64,000 nucleotides of DNA, taken from Mucilaginibacter sp. PAMC 26640 (GTDB lineage Bacteria > Bacteroidota > Bacteroidia > Sphingobacteriales > Sphingobacteriaceae). Positions within the stretch are counted from its first letter, which is position 1; each line of letters begins with the position of its first letter. The notes under the pieces are model-generated. The model worked only from the letters and a program-made list of their open reading frames with translations. It made no database searches and was not told where the DNA came from. Positions 27,579 to 35,794 of the stretch are shown here, piece after piece. The stretch spans positions 3,286,001-3,350,000 of the forward strand of contig CP014773.1 of the NCBI GenBank assembly GCA_001596135.1, in the 5' to 3' direction. Both the position numbers and the translations under genes were made by a program.

Positions 27579-28767
27579 CGAAATTCAACTTTTGCCGGCC
27601 TTTCAGGATTCCTCCCCGTCACCACTGATGGAGACCTGTGTAATTGTTCCGGTAAAAGACGAAGCCGGTCATTTGCAGGCTAACTTGTTATCTCTACTGC
27701 AACAGATTGATGAGCAGGATAACAGGTTGACATTTGAATCTTATGAGGTGTTGGTTCTTGTGAATAATAGTACAGATAGTTCGTTGGCTATTGCTGAGGA
27801 ATTCCAAAAAGCTAACCCTTCATTTTGTCTTCATGTGGCTTCTATTGAGTTACCGCCGGAGCTGGCTCATATCGGTACGGTACGCAAACTGTTAATGGAC
27901 CAGGCTTGCCGCAGGTTTGAATTATTAGGCAACCATTCGGGCATCATAGCTTCAATAGATGGCGATACCACAGCCGATGCCCAATGGATACACCATATCC
28001 GGCAGGAAATTGCTTCAGGTAATGATGCTGTTGGCGGCCGCATATTTACCAGCGATCATGCCGGCTCAGCAGAAAGAGCCTTTCTTCAGGATACAGAATA
28101 CAGATTGCTGCTTACAGAAGTAGAACATATTTTATGTCCCGAACTCAATGACCCTTTGCCCAGGCACTTTCAATTTTTTGGCGCCAATATGGCCGTTACC
28201 GCGGAGTATTATAAAAAATCTGGTGGAATACCACTTGTGGACGTTCTGGAAGACATGGCATTCCATAAGGCCCTTATTCGTTGTGATGCCCGCATTAGGA
28301 GAAGCCTCAACGTAAAAGTCACCACATCGCCGCGTTTTGATGGCAGAGTTGCCATAGGCTTTTCTGAACAATTGAAAAAATGGTCAGATGAATCGCAGGG
28401 TAGTGTCATTCAAATTGTAGAGGATAGCAGGCTATTCATAAATTTTTATTTGCTCAAAAGACAGTTTAGAAATTGCTGGCTCCATAAAAATGATCTTTTC
28501 TTTAAAATGCAAGTGAAAGACTTAGCAGTTTCATTGGGTTTATCACCTCGCTTATTAAAGTCTAAAATTTCTTCCCACAGTTTTTTCGGAGCCTGTTGGG
28601 AAGAAATTTGGCAGGAAAGTTCACTGGGTCAAAATAAAGTGAAGGCATTTGAGCCTATGCACAGCGCAATTCAAAAACTCCGCGCCTTCATTGAAAATCC
28701 TGACGTTACTGTTTTTCAAATAGATCCAGCCGATAGTTATCTGTACGCTGATGGAACAAATGCTTAA
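27568..28767 (+). CDS. GT2 family glycosyltransferase
   Basis: A GT-A fold enzyme of 399 residues. The nucleotide-sugar binding part begins CVIVPVKDEAGHLQANLLSL; the metal-binding acidic motif is in IASIDGDTTADAQWI and the ED base motif in LVDVLEDMAFHKAL. A long helical C-terminus follows. No membrane segment. Last plus-strand gene of the glf operon. Its 3' end overlaps by 62 bases with the 3' end of the convergent deacetylase/methyltransferase gene. Confidence 0.85.
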   Translation: MRFNEIQLLPAFQDSSPSPLMETCVIVPVKDEAGHLQANLLSLLQQIDEQDNRLTFESYEVLVLVNNSTDSSLAIAEEFQKANPSFCLHVASIELPPELAHIGTVRKLLMDQACRRFELLGNHSGIIASIDGDTTADAQWIHHIRQEIASGNDAVGGRIFTSDHAGSAERAFLQDTEYRLLLTEVEHILCPELNDPLPRHFQFFGANMAVTAEYYKKSGGIPLVDVLEDMAFHKALIRCDARIRRSLNVKVTTSPRFDGRVAIGFSEQLKKWSDESQGSVIQIVEDSRLFINFYLLKRQFRNCWLHKNDLFFKMQVKDLAVSLGLSPRLLKSKISSHSFFGACWEEIWQESSLGQNKVKAFEPMHSAIQKLRAFIENPDVTVFQIDPADSYLYADGTNA

Positions 28768-30037
28768 AATATTTACCGTCACCGGCCTTATCCATGAAAA
28801 AATTGTGCACTTCGTCACCGGTTAACGGAAAATCTGGAACAAAATGCGTCCAATGAACCAGCAGGAGTTGTCCGGTATCATTTAAATGATTTTTGATTTT
28901 TTCTGTAAGCAAGTCCAGGTCAACAAATGAGAAGAAATATCCCACCTCAGACATTACAATTAAGTCAAAGTTCTGTTCAGGGAATTCAGCAGGCACCGTC
29001 ATCTTCTTAATAGTTGCCTGCGGAAATCGCTCCAGCCTTTTTTTAGCCTGATTAACCGGCGCGTCTGCAACATCAACAGCCAAGATGGTACTGCACTTCT
29101 GCAGCAATACTTCGGTTAGCACGCCTATAGAGCAGCCGATTTCCAACGCACTTTCGTAATTCTCTCTTGGCAATGAAGCTAAAGTTGCGTTATATTTATC
29201 CCGCTCGTAATCGCTGGTGGCTAAGTTCCAGGGATCTTCTTTCTCCCGGTAAACTTCGTCAAAATAATTTTCGGATAGGGTGTGCAAGGGTTCATTCATA
29301 AAGTGAAGTGTTGTTTGATTAAAATATTCTTTGGGCTGATCAAAATGATCCAATACCTCTGCGGACAGCATAAATCCATCTTTATCATCATCGATCAAAC
29401 CGGTTGTTTGCGATAGGTGAGCCATTACAGCCTGCTTCTTAGTTATTATCACAGTACTGATATCTACGAAGCATAAAGTGCCTTCATGCTTGTTGGGATG
29501 GTCAGTGTCTGCAGCCCTTTCCCATAACCAAATAAAATATTCAAATAGCAGCAACTGTCGAGCCGCCAGTTTTATGGCAGCTGTAGCAATTTGCCATGTT
29601 GCCTTATGGTCGCGGTGCGGATCCCGTCGCCACGGTAGAAATACCGTCCCTGGTTTTACTTTTTTTAACAAACTGAATACCCGGGTTACAGCGATATTGT
29701 ATTCGGCATCTCCTGTAACCGGCAAATTTCCATCCGGCAATCGCAGGAAAAAAATATTATTTTGGTTTACACCCAACAGCAAACAAGCTTCTATGGCTTC
29801 GGTCTCTCTTAAGGTTACCAACTTTTCTCGCGGGTATTTTATCGATCCCGGGTGCGATTGACTGCCATCGCTCACAAAAACTACGTTTACCTCAATACCT
29901 AATTGGGTGGCTAAAGCAATCGTTCCTCCGCAACCCAGTGATTCGTCATCCTGGTGGGGGGCAATAATCAAGATAGGCCCCGAGGCTGAAAGAGCAGAAA
30001 GGTCTATTTTTTTACTTTGCTGGAGGTAATCGATCAT
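28706..30037 (-). CDS. Bifunctional PIG-L deacetylase / NodS-like methyltransferase
   Basis: Two fused domains in 443 residues. The first (about 1-215) is a LmbE/PIG-L metal-dependent deacetylase with zinc motif APHQDDESLGCGG and the later histidines in RRDPHRDHKATW. The second (about 250-443) is a NodS-like SAM-dependent methyltransferase, opening YFDEVYREKEDPWNLATSDY and with the SAM loop ALEIGCSIGVLTE. NodS N-methylates deacetylated amino sugars in Nod factor synthesis, so a fusion that first removes an N-acyl group and then methylates the amine is plausible (inference). It points toward the glf operon and overlaps its last gene. Confidence 0.85.
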   Translation of the reverse strand: MIDYLQQSKKIDLSALSASGPILIIAPHQDDESLGCGGTIALATQLGIEVNVVFVSDGSQSHPGSIKYPREKLVTLRETEAIEACLLLGVNQNNIFFLRLPDGNLPVTGDAEYNIAVTRVFSLLKKVKPGTVFLPWRRDPHRDHKATWQIATAAIKLAARQLLLFEYFIWLWERAADTDHPNKHEGTLCFVDISTVIITKKQAVMAHLSQTTGLIDDDKDGFMLSAEVLDHFDQPKEYFNQTTLHFMNEPLHTLSENYFDEVYREKEDPWNLATSDYERDKYNATLASLPRENYESALEIGCSIGVLTEVLLQKCSTILAVDVADAPVNQAKKRLERFPQATIKKMTVPAEFPEQNFDLIVMSEVGYFFSFVDLDLLTEKIKNHLNDTGQLLLVHWTHFVPDFPLTGDEVHNFFMDKAGDGKYFKHLFHQRTDNYRLDLFEKQ

Positions 30038-30494
30038 GTTGAAATATTGTTGCTAACGGTTGTTATAATTTAAATTATTTCCTTTTGGTTATAACCCAAT
30101 AGCGTTAGCTTTGTTGGTCTTTCGCTAAATAAACATCAGTTTTAACGGCAGAATAACATAAATGATCTAGCGCATTGTAGAATAGGCGGACTACACTCTT
30201 TAATGCAAATTATATTCTTAAGAATGTTTGATACAACAAGCCGGCATGCGCTGATAATGCTATCAGAATGAATTACATTAAAATCATGATTTGATCAGGG
30301 TTACAACTGAAAAGTAAATTCGAGCAGATTATTGCTATTTAAACATGGAGCAGCTATGATATGCTATGGTCAGAAATTTTTTTTTTTAATGTAAGTTTTT
30401 GCAAATGAAATCGTTATCCAATCGCTTTGAATATTTTTGAAAAAAAGTTTTGTAACTTGATTATAAATCCTACTTTTGCACACCCAATCAGGAA
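30038..30494. other. Intergenic region upstream of tRNA-Pro
   Basis: About 460 AT-rich bases. It holds the start region of the minus-strand deacetylase gene and, at its right end, a well-formed tRNA promoter listed separately. No gene seen. Confidence 0.4.
30449..30478 (+). promoter_or_regulatory. tRNA-Pro promoter (TTTG / TACTTTTG)
   Basis: TTTG at 30449-30452 and TACTTTTG at 30471-30478 match the Bacteroidota -33 (TTTG) and -7 (TAnnTTTG) boxes with an 18-base gap. Transcription would begin a few bases before the tRNA at 30495. Confidence 0.75.
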
Positions 30495-30568
30495 CGGGAT
30501 GTAGCGTAGCCCGGTATCGCGCCACATTTGGGATGTGGAGGCCGCAGGTTCGAATCCTGCCATCCCGA
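30495..30568 (+). tRNA. tRNA-Pro (anticodon UGG)
   Basis: The acceptor stem CGGGATG pairs with CATCCCG, the anticodon stem CCACA/TGTGG encloses the loop TTTGGGA giving anticodon UGG, and the T arm contains GGTTCGAATCC. No CCA is encoded. The 3' half from 30554 is also the left attachment site of the mobile element. Confidence 0.93.
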
Positions 30569-30630
30569 CAAAAGCGATACCAATCGAGTCGAAAACCCCT
30601 TAAATCGTATGATTTAAGGGGTTTTTCTTT
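30554..30630 (+). repeat. attL: tRNA-Pro 3' end repeat with terminator
   Basis: The 18 bases 30554-30571 are identical to 50031-50048. Similarity then continues, with a few mismatches and one gap, through the tRNA terminator and beyond. This is the expected left junction of an element that integrated into the tRNA 3' end by site-specific recombination. Confidence 0.88.
30592..30630 (+). terminator. tRNA-Pro terminator
   Basis: AACCCCTTAAATC pairs with GATTTAAGGGGTT around a GTAT loop, followed by TTTTTCTTTTT. A near copy is present just after attR at about 50070-50108. Confidence 0.85.
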
Positions 30631-30668
30631 TTATTTCAACCCAAGTTATTCAAGTAAAACCAAAGAAA

Positions 30669-30694
30669 ATGAGACCTATTCGGTTACCCATTTT
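30669..30694 (+). repeat. Element-end repeat, left copy
   Basis: The motif GAGACCTATTCGGTTACC recurs with one mismatch at 49951-49975 near the right end of the element and in divergent form at 50144-50165 outside attR. Copies near both ends suggest an integrase arm-binding or end-recognition sequence. Confidence 0.5.
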
Positions 30695-30878
30695 AAATTC
30701 TTATGTTTGGGTCACCAAAAGCATTTTAACGTATTGATAGTCAATTAATTGATTAGTTTATTTTGACATATTTTGATGCGATTTGATACTTGTTTTTTAT
30801 TCAAATCGGTGCCCCTTTTTAAAGGGTACATTAAAACAGTCAAAACCATGCTTTTGTAAATTATTAATTGAAATAGCT

Positions 30879-32105
30879 ATGAGTACGACAAACAACACCT
30901 TTGGCGTTGCTTTTTACCTTAAAAAGCAAAAGACCACCCAAGCGGGAAAATCACCCATTTATGCCCGTATTACTGTAAACGGCAAACGTATTGAAATCTC
31001 GGTTAAACGCTCCATTGAGGAAAATAATTGGAACGCAACTAAAGGAATGGCAAAAGGCAGCCGGGAAGAAATGATAAAACTGAATAAATACCTTGACCAA
31101 TTCAAGGCTGGAATTATTGACAGTTACCAACAGCTTTTATTACAAAAGAAATTTATTACCGCAGAACTATTAAAAGAAAAAGTTACAGGGGGCGATCAGG
31201 CCGATTTAACGTTATGCAAATTGATAGACTACCATAATACCGATCAAGCCCAGGTATTAGAACCAGGAACGATGAAGAACTATTATACCACCCAAAAGTA
31301 TGTCAAAGAGTTTTTAAAGGAGCGGTTTAAAACAAGTGATAAGTATTTATCGGAATTGACTTACAAGTTTATTACCGATTTTGAATATTACTTGCGTAAC
31401 AGGAAGCCGGAAAAAGGACAAAAGGCATTACAGACAAATGGTGTAATGAAACATTTGGAGCGGTTTTGTAAGATGGTAAACCTTGCCGTAAGACTGGAAT
31501 GGATTGAACGTAATCCATTTCATGCCTACCAGTTGAAATTTGAGAAAGTTGAACGGGATTACCTTACTAAAGAAGAATTGGCAAGGATTGAAGATAAGCA
31601 TTTTCATATTGTTCGCTTACAAGTGGTAAAGGACTTGTTTGTGTTTAGCTGTTATACAGGGTTGGCTTATATAGATGTGTTCAACTTGACCCCCGCCAAC
31701 CTGATTGAAAAATCCGGTAAGCTTTGGATAATGACTAACAGGCAAAAAACAAATGAGCCTGTAAGGGTGCCATTGTTGCCCAAAGCTTTAGCCATCGTGG
31801 AAAAATACAAAGGTCACCCGCAGTCATTAGCAGAGGGAAAAGTATTGCCGACACTAAGCAATCAGAAATTGAACAGCTATTTAAAGGAAATAGCCGATAT
31901 GTGCGACATCACCAAACCGCTAACCTTTCATATTGCCCGGCATACATTTGCGACTACTGTAACCCTAACTAATGGTGTACCTATTGAAACCGTTAGCAAG
32001 CTGTTAGGGCACTCCAAACTTTCCACTACACAGATATATGCTAAGGTGGTAGAAAGCAAAATTAGCGACGATATGGCACTGCTAAGTAAAAGATTACAGG
32101 CTTGA
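30879..32105 (+). CDS. Tyrosine-type site-specific integrase of the tRNA-Pro element
   Basis: A 408-residue integrase starting at the ATG 30879 (MSTTNNTFGVAFYLKKQKTT); the upstream 32 codons of the open frame look non-coding. N-terminal arm-binding domain, SAM-like core-binding domain and a catalytic domain. Catalytic residues: HIARHTFAT (His and Arg), GHSKLSTTQIY (His and Tyr nucleophile). The first Arg position is Ala in CYTGLAYIDVF, a substitution also known in Bacteroidota element integrases. It lies next to attL, the normal place for the gene that integrates and excises the element. Confidence 0.9.
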   Translation: MSTTNNTFGVAFYLKKQKTTQAGKSPIYARITVNGKRIEISVKRSIEENNWNATKGMAKGSREEMIKLNKYLDQFKAGIIDSYQQLLLQKKFITAELLKEKVTGGDQADLTLCKLIDYHNTDQAQVLEPGTMKNYYTTQKYVKEFLKERFKTSDKYLSELTYKFITDFEYYLRNRKPEKGQKALQTNGVMKHLERFCKMVNLAVRLEWIERNPFHAYQLKFEKVERDYLTKEELARIEDKHFHIVRLQVVKDLFVFSCYTGLAYIDVFNLTPANLIEKSGKLWIMTNRQKTNEPVRVPLLPKALAIVEKYKGHPQSLAEGKVLPTLSNQKLNSYLKEIADMCDITKPLTFHIARHTFATTVTLTNGVPIETVSKLLGHSKLSTTQIYAKVVESKISDDMALLSKRLQA

Positions 32106-32123
32106 TAAGGGTTAACCCTTATC
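32104..32123. repeat. Perfect 20-bp palindrome at the integrase stop codon
   Basis: GATAAGGGTTAACCCTTATC is fully self-complementary and overlaps the end of the integrase gene. It could be a protein-binding site or contribute to termination with the hairpin that follows. Confidence 0.6.
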
Positions 32124-32160
32124 AAAGCCCTGTACTGCAAAGTGCAGGGCTTTGTTTTTA
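32124..32160 (+). terminator. Terminator after the integrase gene
   Basis: AAAGCCCTG pairs with CAGGGCTTT around a 12-base loop and is followed by GTTTTTAT. Confidence 0.75.
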
Positions 32161-32198
32161 TAATGCTTTTGGTAACTTTATTTATAAAAACAGCCACT

Positions 32199-32624
32199 AT
32201 GAAAAAGCACCTTGTAAACTTATTATTTGAGCAGTACAAATTAACCTCATTTGTATGCAAGCTAAGCGACCTTGGCGTTGAAATGGACAATCTGCACATC
32301 CATAATTATGAAATCGTTTTAGATATTATCGGCTTTCCAAAAGATGACGAGGAACAACAATTAAAAAGACTGCAAGCCTTTAAAGCCCTCACGAGCTACG
32401 ATGTTAAGAACCTACCCGATGGCTTATTCAGCCGGGAAGACCTATACGAGCGTTATTTAACTACGCTTATTAATTTAGGTGCAGACGACAGTCTTGTATT
32501 GACCCGTGACGGTTTAATTATGAAAAAACAAGAGGATGAAGATACTGTTAAACAAGCATTAGGTAAGCATATTGACTGGCTTTACAATCAATACGAGAGC
32601 ACAGGAAACAGAAGCCTTGTTTAA
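32199..32624 (+). CDS. Hypothetical protein of the mobile element, 141 residues
   Basis: Unrecognised soluble, mostly helical acidic protein starting at ATG 32199 (MKKHLVNLLFEQYKL); the earlier open frame overlaps the integrase terminator and is not likely translated. Contains no motif I know. It stands between the integrase and the next element gene on the same strand. Confidence 0.6.
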   Translation: MKKHLVNLLFEQYKLTSFVCKLSDLGVEMDNLHIHNYEIVLDIIGFPKDDEEQQLKRLQAFKALTSYDVKNLPDGLFSREDLYERYLTTLINLGADDSLVLTRDGLIMKKQEDEDTVKQALGKHIDWLYNQYESTGNRSLV

Positions 32625-32671
32625 GGCCAATAGGCTATTAGCTTAATTTGATTATAATCTACCCAAGCGCT

Positions 32672-33436
32672 ATGAGGCCACAGTATTTTAAGCATAGAGC
32701 TTTGTTCGACTTTGATAAGCAAACCAATGATGTAGGTTTCCCATTGCCATGGACGAAAGGCAACGAAGACAATCATTTCCTTTATCGTCTGTATAAGAAG
32801 ATAAAAGACCAATACGAACCTTTTTATCAATATCAGCTTAATTTCTTTTTGGGCCGTTATGAAGATGCAACTGAACAGGAGTTTTTTGTTCACGTTAAGC
32901 AGATCATTACTGATTCGATCAGCGAGCTTATTAACAAAGACCGTTATACCCCAAAACATGTTCGGGAGCGTCAAAACCGCTTACAGTTGCAGGAGTTTTT
33001 GGATTACCTGAACTCAATTGACCAATGGTTCATTCAATCCACCGATCAGGAAACCATCAAACGCCAACTGGAAGAAATTGCAAAGCTAAATGCTGAAAAC
33101 AAAAAACTTAAAGAGGAAAACAAAAAACTCCGGGAACTGGAAACCAAAGACTATATAGACATTCGCGAGGGCAGGCACAGAACGCTTTATCACCTCATGT
33201 TACAGATTAGGGAACTCAAACTGGACGACAATAAGGAACTGGCCAACGCTACCACGCTAAACATTTGGAGTAAGATGATTGCCAAGTACTTTAGAGCCGG
33301 AGGTAAGGAGATAAGCATTGAGAGCGTAAAGCGTTATTTCCCACCTGAGAATAACACCGACAATATCAAGTACAAAGACGTACCCAAAAAAGACCAGCTT
33401 TTTACCATCGTTTCGGCGAAAAAAAGAAGTTTGTAA
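32672..33436 (+). CDS. Hypothetical coiled-coil protein of the mobile element
   Basis: A 254-residue protein from the ATG at 32672 (MRPQYFKHRALFDFDKQ). Residues about 125-160 form a coiled coil (LNAENKKLKEENKKLREL). The C-terminus (TTLNIWSKMIAKYFRAGGKE, then VKRYFPP) is a pattern I associate with hypothetical proteins of Bacteroidota integrated elements. No function known; it may serve regulation or replication of the element. Confidence 0.65.
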   Translation: MRPQYFKHRALFDFDKQTNDVGFPLPWTKGNEDNHFLYRLYKKIKDQYEPFYQYQLNFFLGRYEDATEQEFFVHVKQIITDSISELINKDRYTPKHVRERQNRLQLQEFLDYLNSIDQWFIQSTDQETIKRQLEEIAKLNAENKKLKEENKKLRELETKDYIDIREGRHRTLYHLMLQIRELKLDDNKELANATTLNIWSKMIAKYFRAGGKEISIESVKRYFPPENNTDNIKYKDVPKKDQLFTIVSAKKRSL

Positions 33437-33594
33437 AAAGAGCACTTTCCCATCTTTATAATAACCCCCACCATTTAATAACTAATTGTATTATAATCTA
33501 TTAGTTGTTAATTATCTTTCCAATAACTACTCCAATTTGACCTTCAAATTTTTGAAGGTCACGCCTGCGCTGCGTTTCTGCTTTCATTTGCGGC

Positions 33595-33867
33595 ATGGAA
33601 ATAATCAATTACGAAGCCCTAAGCCACTGCATCAAGGATGCAGTAAGGGCAGAATTACAGGAACATTTTAAGAAAGGCGGCAGCCCGCCCCGGCAGGATG
33701 AAGAACGGCTATTGTCCAAAAAGGAACTGGCCGACGATTTAGGCGTGTCATTGGTAACACTCACCGATTGGATGAAAAAGGGTCTGCCCTTTTTGCGCCT
33801 GCACAAACGGGTTTATTTCAAAAAAAGCGAGGTACTCGCAATCATGCAACAAAAAACTAAAAATTAA
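33595..33867 (+). CDS. Helix-turn-helix (excisionase-like) protein
   Basis: A 90-residue protein. Residues about 38-85 form a MerR/excisionase-type winged helix (LLSKKELADDLGVSLVTLTD, then a wing with RLHKRVYFKKSEV). Such small proteins direct excision or regulate the mobilization genes of Bacteroidota elements. It is 12 bases before a second HTH gene, and the two are likely co-expressed. Confidence 0.8.
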   Translation: MEIINYEALSHCIKDAVRAELQEHFKKGGSPPRQDEERLLSKKELADDLGVSLVTLTDWMKKGLPFLRLHKRVYFKKSEVLAIMQQKTKN

Positions 33868-33879
33868 CAAGGGGGAAAG

Positions 33880-34140
33880 ATGAACATCGAAATTATAACC
33901 AAAGATGATTTAAGGAGGATAGAGAACTTGTTAGGCGAGATCAAGGGTCTTATAAAGCCCGGTCAGGCACAAAGTAAACAATGGCTGAAAAGCTACGAAG
34001 TCAGGAAGCTGCTAAACATTTCGCCCGGCACCTTACAGAATTTAAGAGTTAACGGAACACTCCGTTATACCAAGATCGGCGGGCTGCTTTATTACAAGTT
34101 AGAAGACATTGAAAAGCTTTTGGAGGGCAACAGCAAGTGA
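33880..34140 (+). CDS. Second helix-turn-helix excisionase-like protein
   Basis: An 86-residue protein with the HTH_17-type core WLKSYEVRKLLNISPGTLQN and wing GTLRYTKIGGLLYYKLEDIEKLL. Preceded by AAGGGGGAAAG close to its ATG. Partner of the preceding HTH gene; the hairpin-rich region and mob genes follow. Confidence 0.8.
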   Translation: MNIEIITKDDLRRIENLLGEIKGLIKPGQAQSKQWLKSYEVRKLLNISPGTLQNLRVNGTLRYTKIGGLLYYKLEDIEKLLEGNSK

Positions 34141-34400
34141 GATCATACAAGGCAGCTCCGATGCTTCGCATCGGAAAAATAACAGGTAAAACCAAAGCTT
34201 CGCTTTGGTGAAAAGCGGCGCAGCATACCGCTTGCGGTATAGCTGTATAGTTGTCTATACCGGCCGGAGGCCGTTAACAAAAGGCATTTGCCGATAAGAA
34301 GCAAGTTTGTGTTTTTGGTACCCAAAAACTCCGTTGCAGCCTACGGCTGAACGGCAAACTTGCTTTTTGCTCCCGATGGTCGCAAAAAGGAAATTAAAAA
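34141..34400. repeat. Hairpin-rich region, candidate oriT
   Basis: Between the HTH genes and mobC I count at least six inverted repeats: CCGATGC/GCATCGG (34158-34174), ACCAAAG/CTTTGGT (34191-34209), ATACCG/CGGTAT (34225-34240), GGCC pairs at 34262-34272, GTTTTTGG/CCAAAAAC (34311-34329) and a long stem AAGCAAGTTTG (34299-34309) with CAAACTTGCTT (34355-34365) that encloses the former and CAGCC/GGCTG. Position directly upstream of the relaxosome genes makes it a candidate transfer origin (inference). Confidence 0.55.
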
Positions 34401-34430
34401 AAGTGATGAGATTAAGACAGAGTGAGACGC

Positions 34431-34823
34431 ATGGAAACGAACGAAAAATTATCGGTTAAAACCGAAAAACCAAAACATAAAGGTGGCAGGCCAAAAGTTA
34501 AGGTCAGGCGCGAAACGCATGTTAAAGTCAGGCTAACAGCAACTGAGCGTTTTATGATCTCGGCGAGAGCTAAGGACGCGGGTATGCGATTAAGCGACTG
34601 GATAAGAGCAGCGGCCAAAGCCGCAAAAGTAGTGGCACGTTTAAAGCCGGAGAATTTACAGATCATGCGAATGCTCGCAGGTTTAGCCAACAATCTGAAC
34701 CAGTTAACGAAGCTGGCTCACCGGGACGGCATCTTAACGATTGCGATTAAATGCGGTAATCTTCTGATCGAAATAAACCAGGCATTAAAATATTTTAACA
34801 GCGATGATCGGCAAGATACCTAA
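34431..34823 (+). CDS. mobC: Mobilization accessory protein (MobC-like)
   Basis: A 130-residue basic protein. A lysine-rich N-terminus is followed by the relaxosome-protein pattern HVKVRLTATERFMISARAKD and RLSDWIRAAA (ribbon-helix-helix), then a helix LAGLANNLNQLTKLAHRDG that is characteristic of Bacteroidota MobC/MobA proteins. It binds near oriT to help the relaxase. Start taken at ATG 34431; the GTG at 34422 is possible. Overlaps the relaxase gene by 20 bases. Confidence 0.85.
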   Translation: METNEKLSVKTEKPKHKGGRPKVKVRRETHVKVRLTATERFMISARAKDAGMRLSDWIRAAAKAAKVVARLKPENLQIMRMLAGLANNLNQLTKLAHRDGILTIAIKCGNLLIEINQALKYFNSDDRQDT

Positions 34824-35754
34824 ACCCGGTAAGAGCTTTGGCGGCTGTATTGAGTATAACGTCCTGAAAAAAGAGGCGGCCATACTTTATGCGGATGGTG
34901 TGCGCATCGACAAGACAGCGCACATTATTGCGGACTTTAATATGCAGCGCAAAATGAACCCCGGCTTAGGTCAGGCAGTAGGCCATATTTCGTTAAGCTG
35001 GAGCCCCGAGGATAAGGACAAGTTGAACGATGAAAAAATGGTCAGTATCGCTAAGGAGTATCTGCAAAGAATGAAAATACTGGACACGCAGTTACTGATC
35101 GTTAAGCATAAAGACCGGGCGCACCCGCATATTCATATCGTTTATAACCGGGTCAACAACGAGGGCAAAACCATTCCTGATAGTTTCCAGCACCTGAAAA
35201 ATATTAAGATCAGCAAAGAGCTAACCTTAAAGCATGGCATGCACATCGGGCAGGGTAAGGAAAAGGTTAACCGTCAGCAGCTAAAAGGTATTGATAAGCT
35301 GAAATATGAATTATTCGACACCATTAAAGCGGTAAGCCAAAAGGTTACCAGTATGGCAGAACTGAAACAGGAATTGTTAAAGCAGGGTATCGGTATGCAG
35401 TTCAAATACAAAAGCGGCACATCGGAGAAACAGGGCATCAGTTTCAGTAAAGGCGACTATAAGTTTAAAGGGTCAGAGATTGACCGTAGTTTAAGCTATG
35501 GCAGGTTAAGCAAGCAGATCGAGCAGCAGGCGCAGCAGAAACAGGCCGAGGATCAACGCCCAACCTTAGCGCAGCAGCTTAAGGAAGTGATAAACAGGGA
35601 GCCGGTTAAAGAGCAATCCGGCCACCGGTCCGTAATTGATTTGTTTGGCCGCATTCCAATCATTACGCCTGAACCGGAACCTGATCCCTACCACAGGAAA
35701 AAAAGAAAGGGTCAGGGTAACGATCAAGACCGAAGCCAGGGCATTAGCAGATAG
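34804..35754 (+). CDS. mobB: Relaxase (MobA/VirD2 family)
   Basis: A 316-residue relaxase that nicks the transfer origin. The N-terminus MIGKIPKPGKSFGGCIEYN contains the candidate tyrosine Tyr19 and the metal-binding histidine motif is HPHIHIVYNRV (His107, His109, His111). The C-terminus is lysine/glutamine-rich and disordered. It is short, without a coupling or helicase domain, as expected for a mobilizable rather than self-transmissible element. The symbol follows usual Bacteroidota naming and is tentative. Confidence 0.88.
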   Translation: MIGKIPKPGKSFGGCIEYNVLKKEAAILYADGVRIDKTAHIIADFNMQRKMNPGLGQAVGHISLSWSPEDKDKLNDEKMVSIAKEYLQRMKILDTQLLIVKHKDRAHPHIHIVYNRVNNEGKTIPDSFQHLKNIKISKELTLKHGMHIGQGKEKVNRQQLKGIDKLKYELFDTIKAVSQKVTSMAELKQELLKQGIGMQFKYKSGTSEKQGISFSKGDYKFKGSEIDRSLSYGRLSKQIEQQAQQKQAEDQRPTLAQQLKEVINREPVKEQSGHRSVIDLFGRIPIITPEPEPDPYHRKKRKGQGNDQDRSQGISR

Positions 35755-35794
35755 TAAATAACAAAATTAATGAACAACAAAAATTATTAAAGAC

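Noticed and set aside
30476..30748. 90-codon frame across the tRNA-Pro gene
   Set aside because: It is the tRNA read as protein; not coding.
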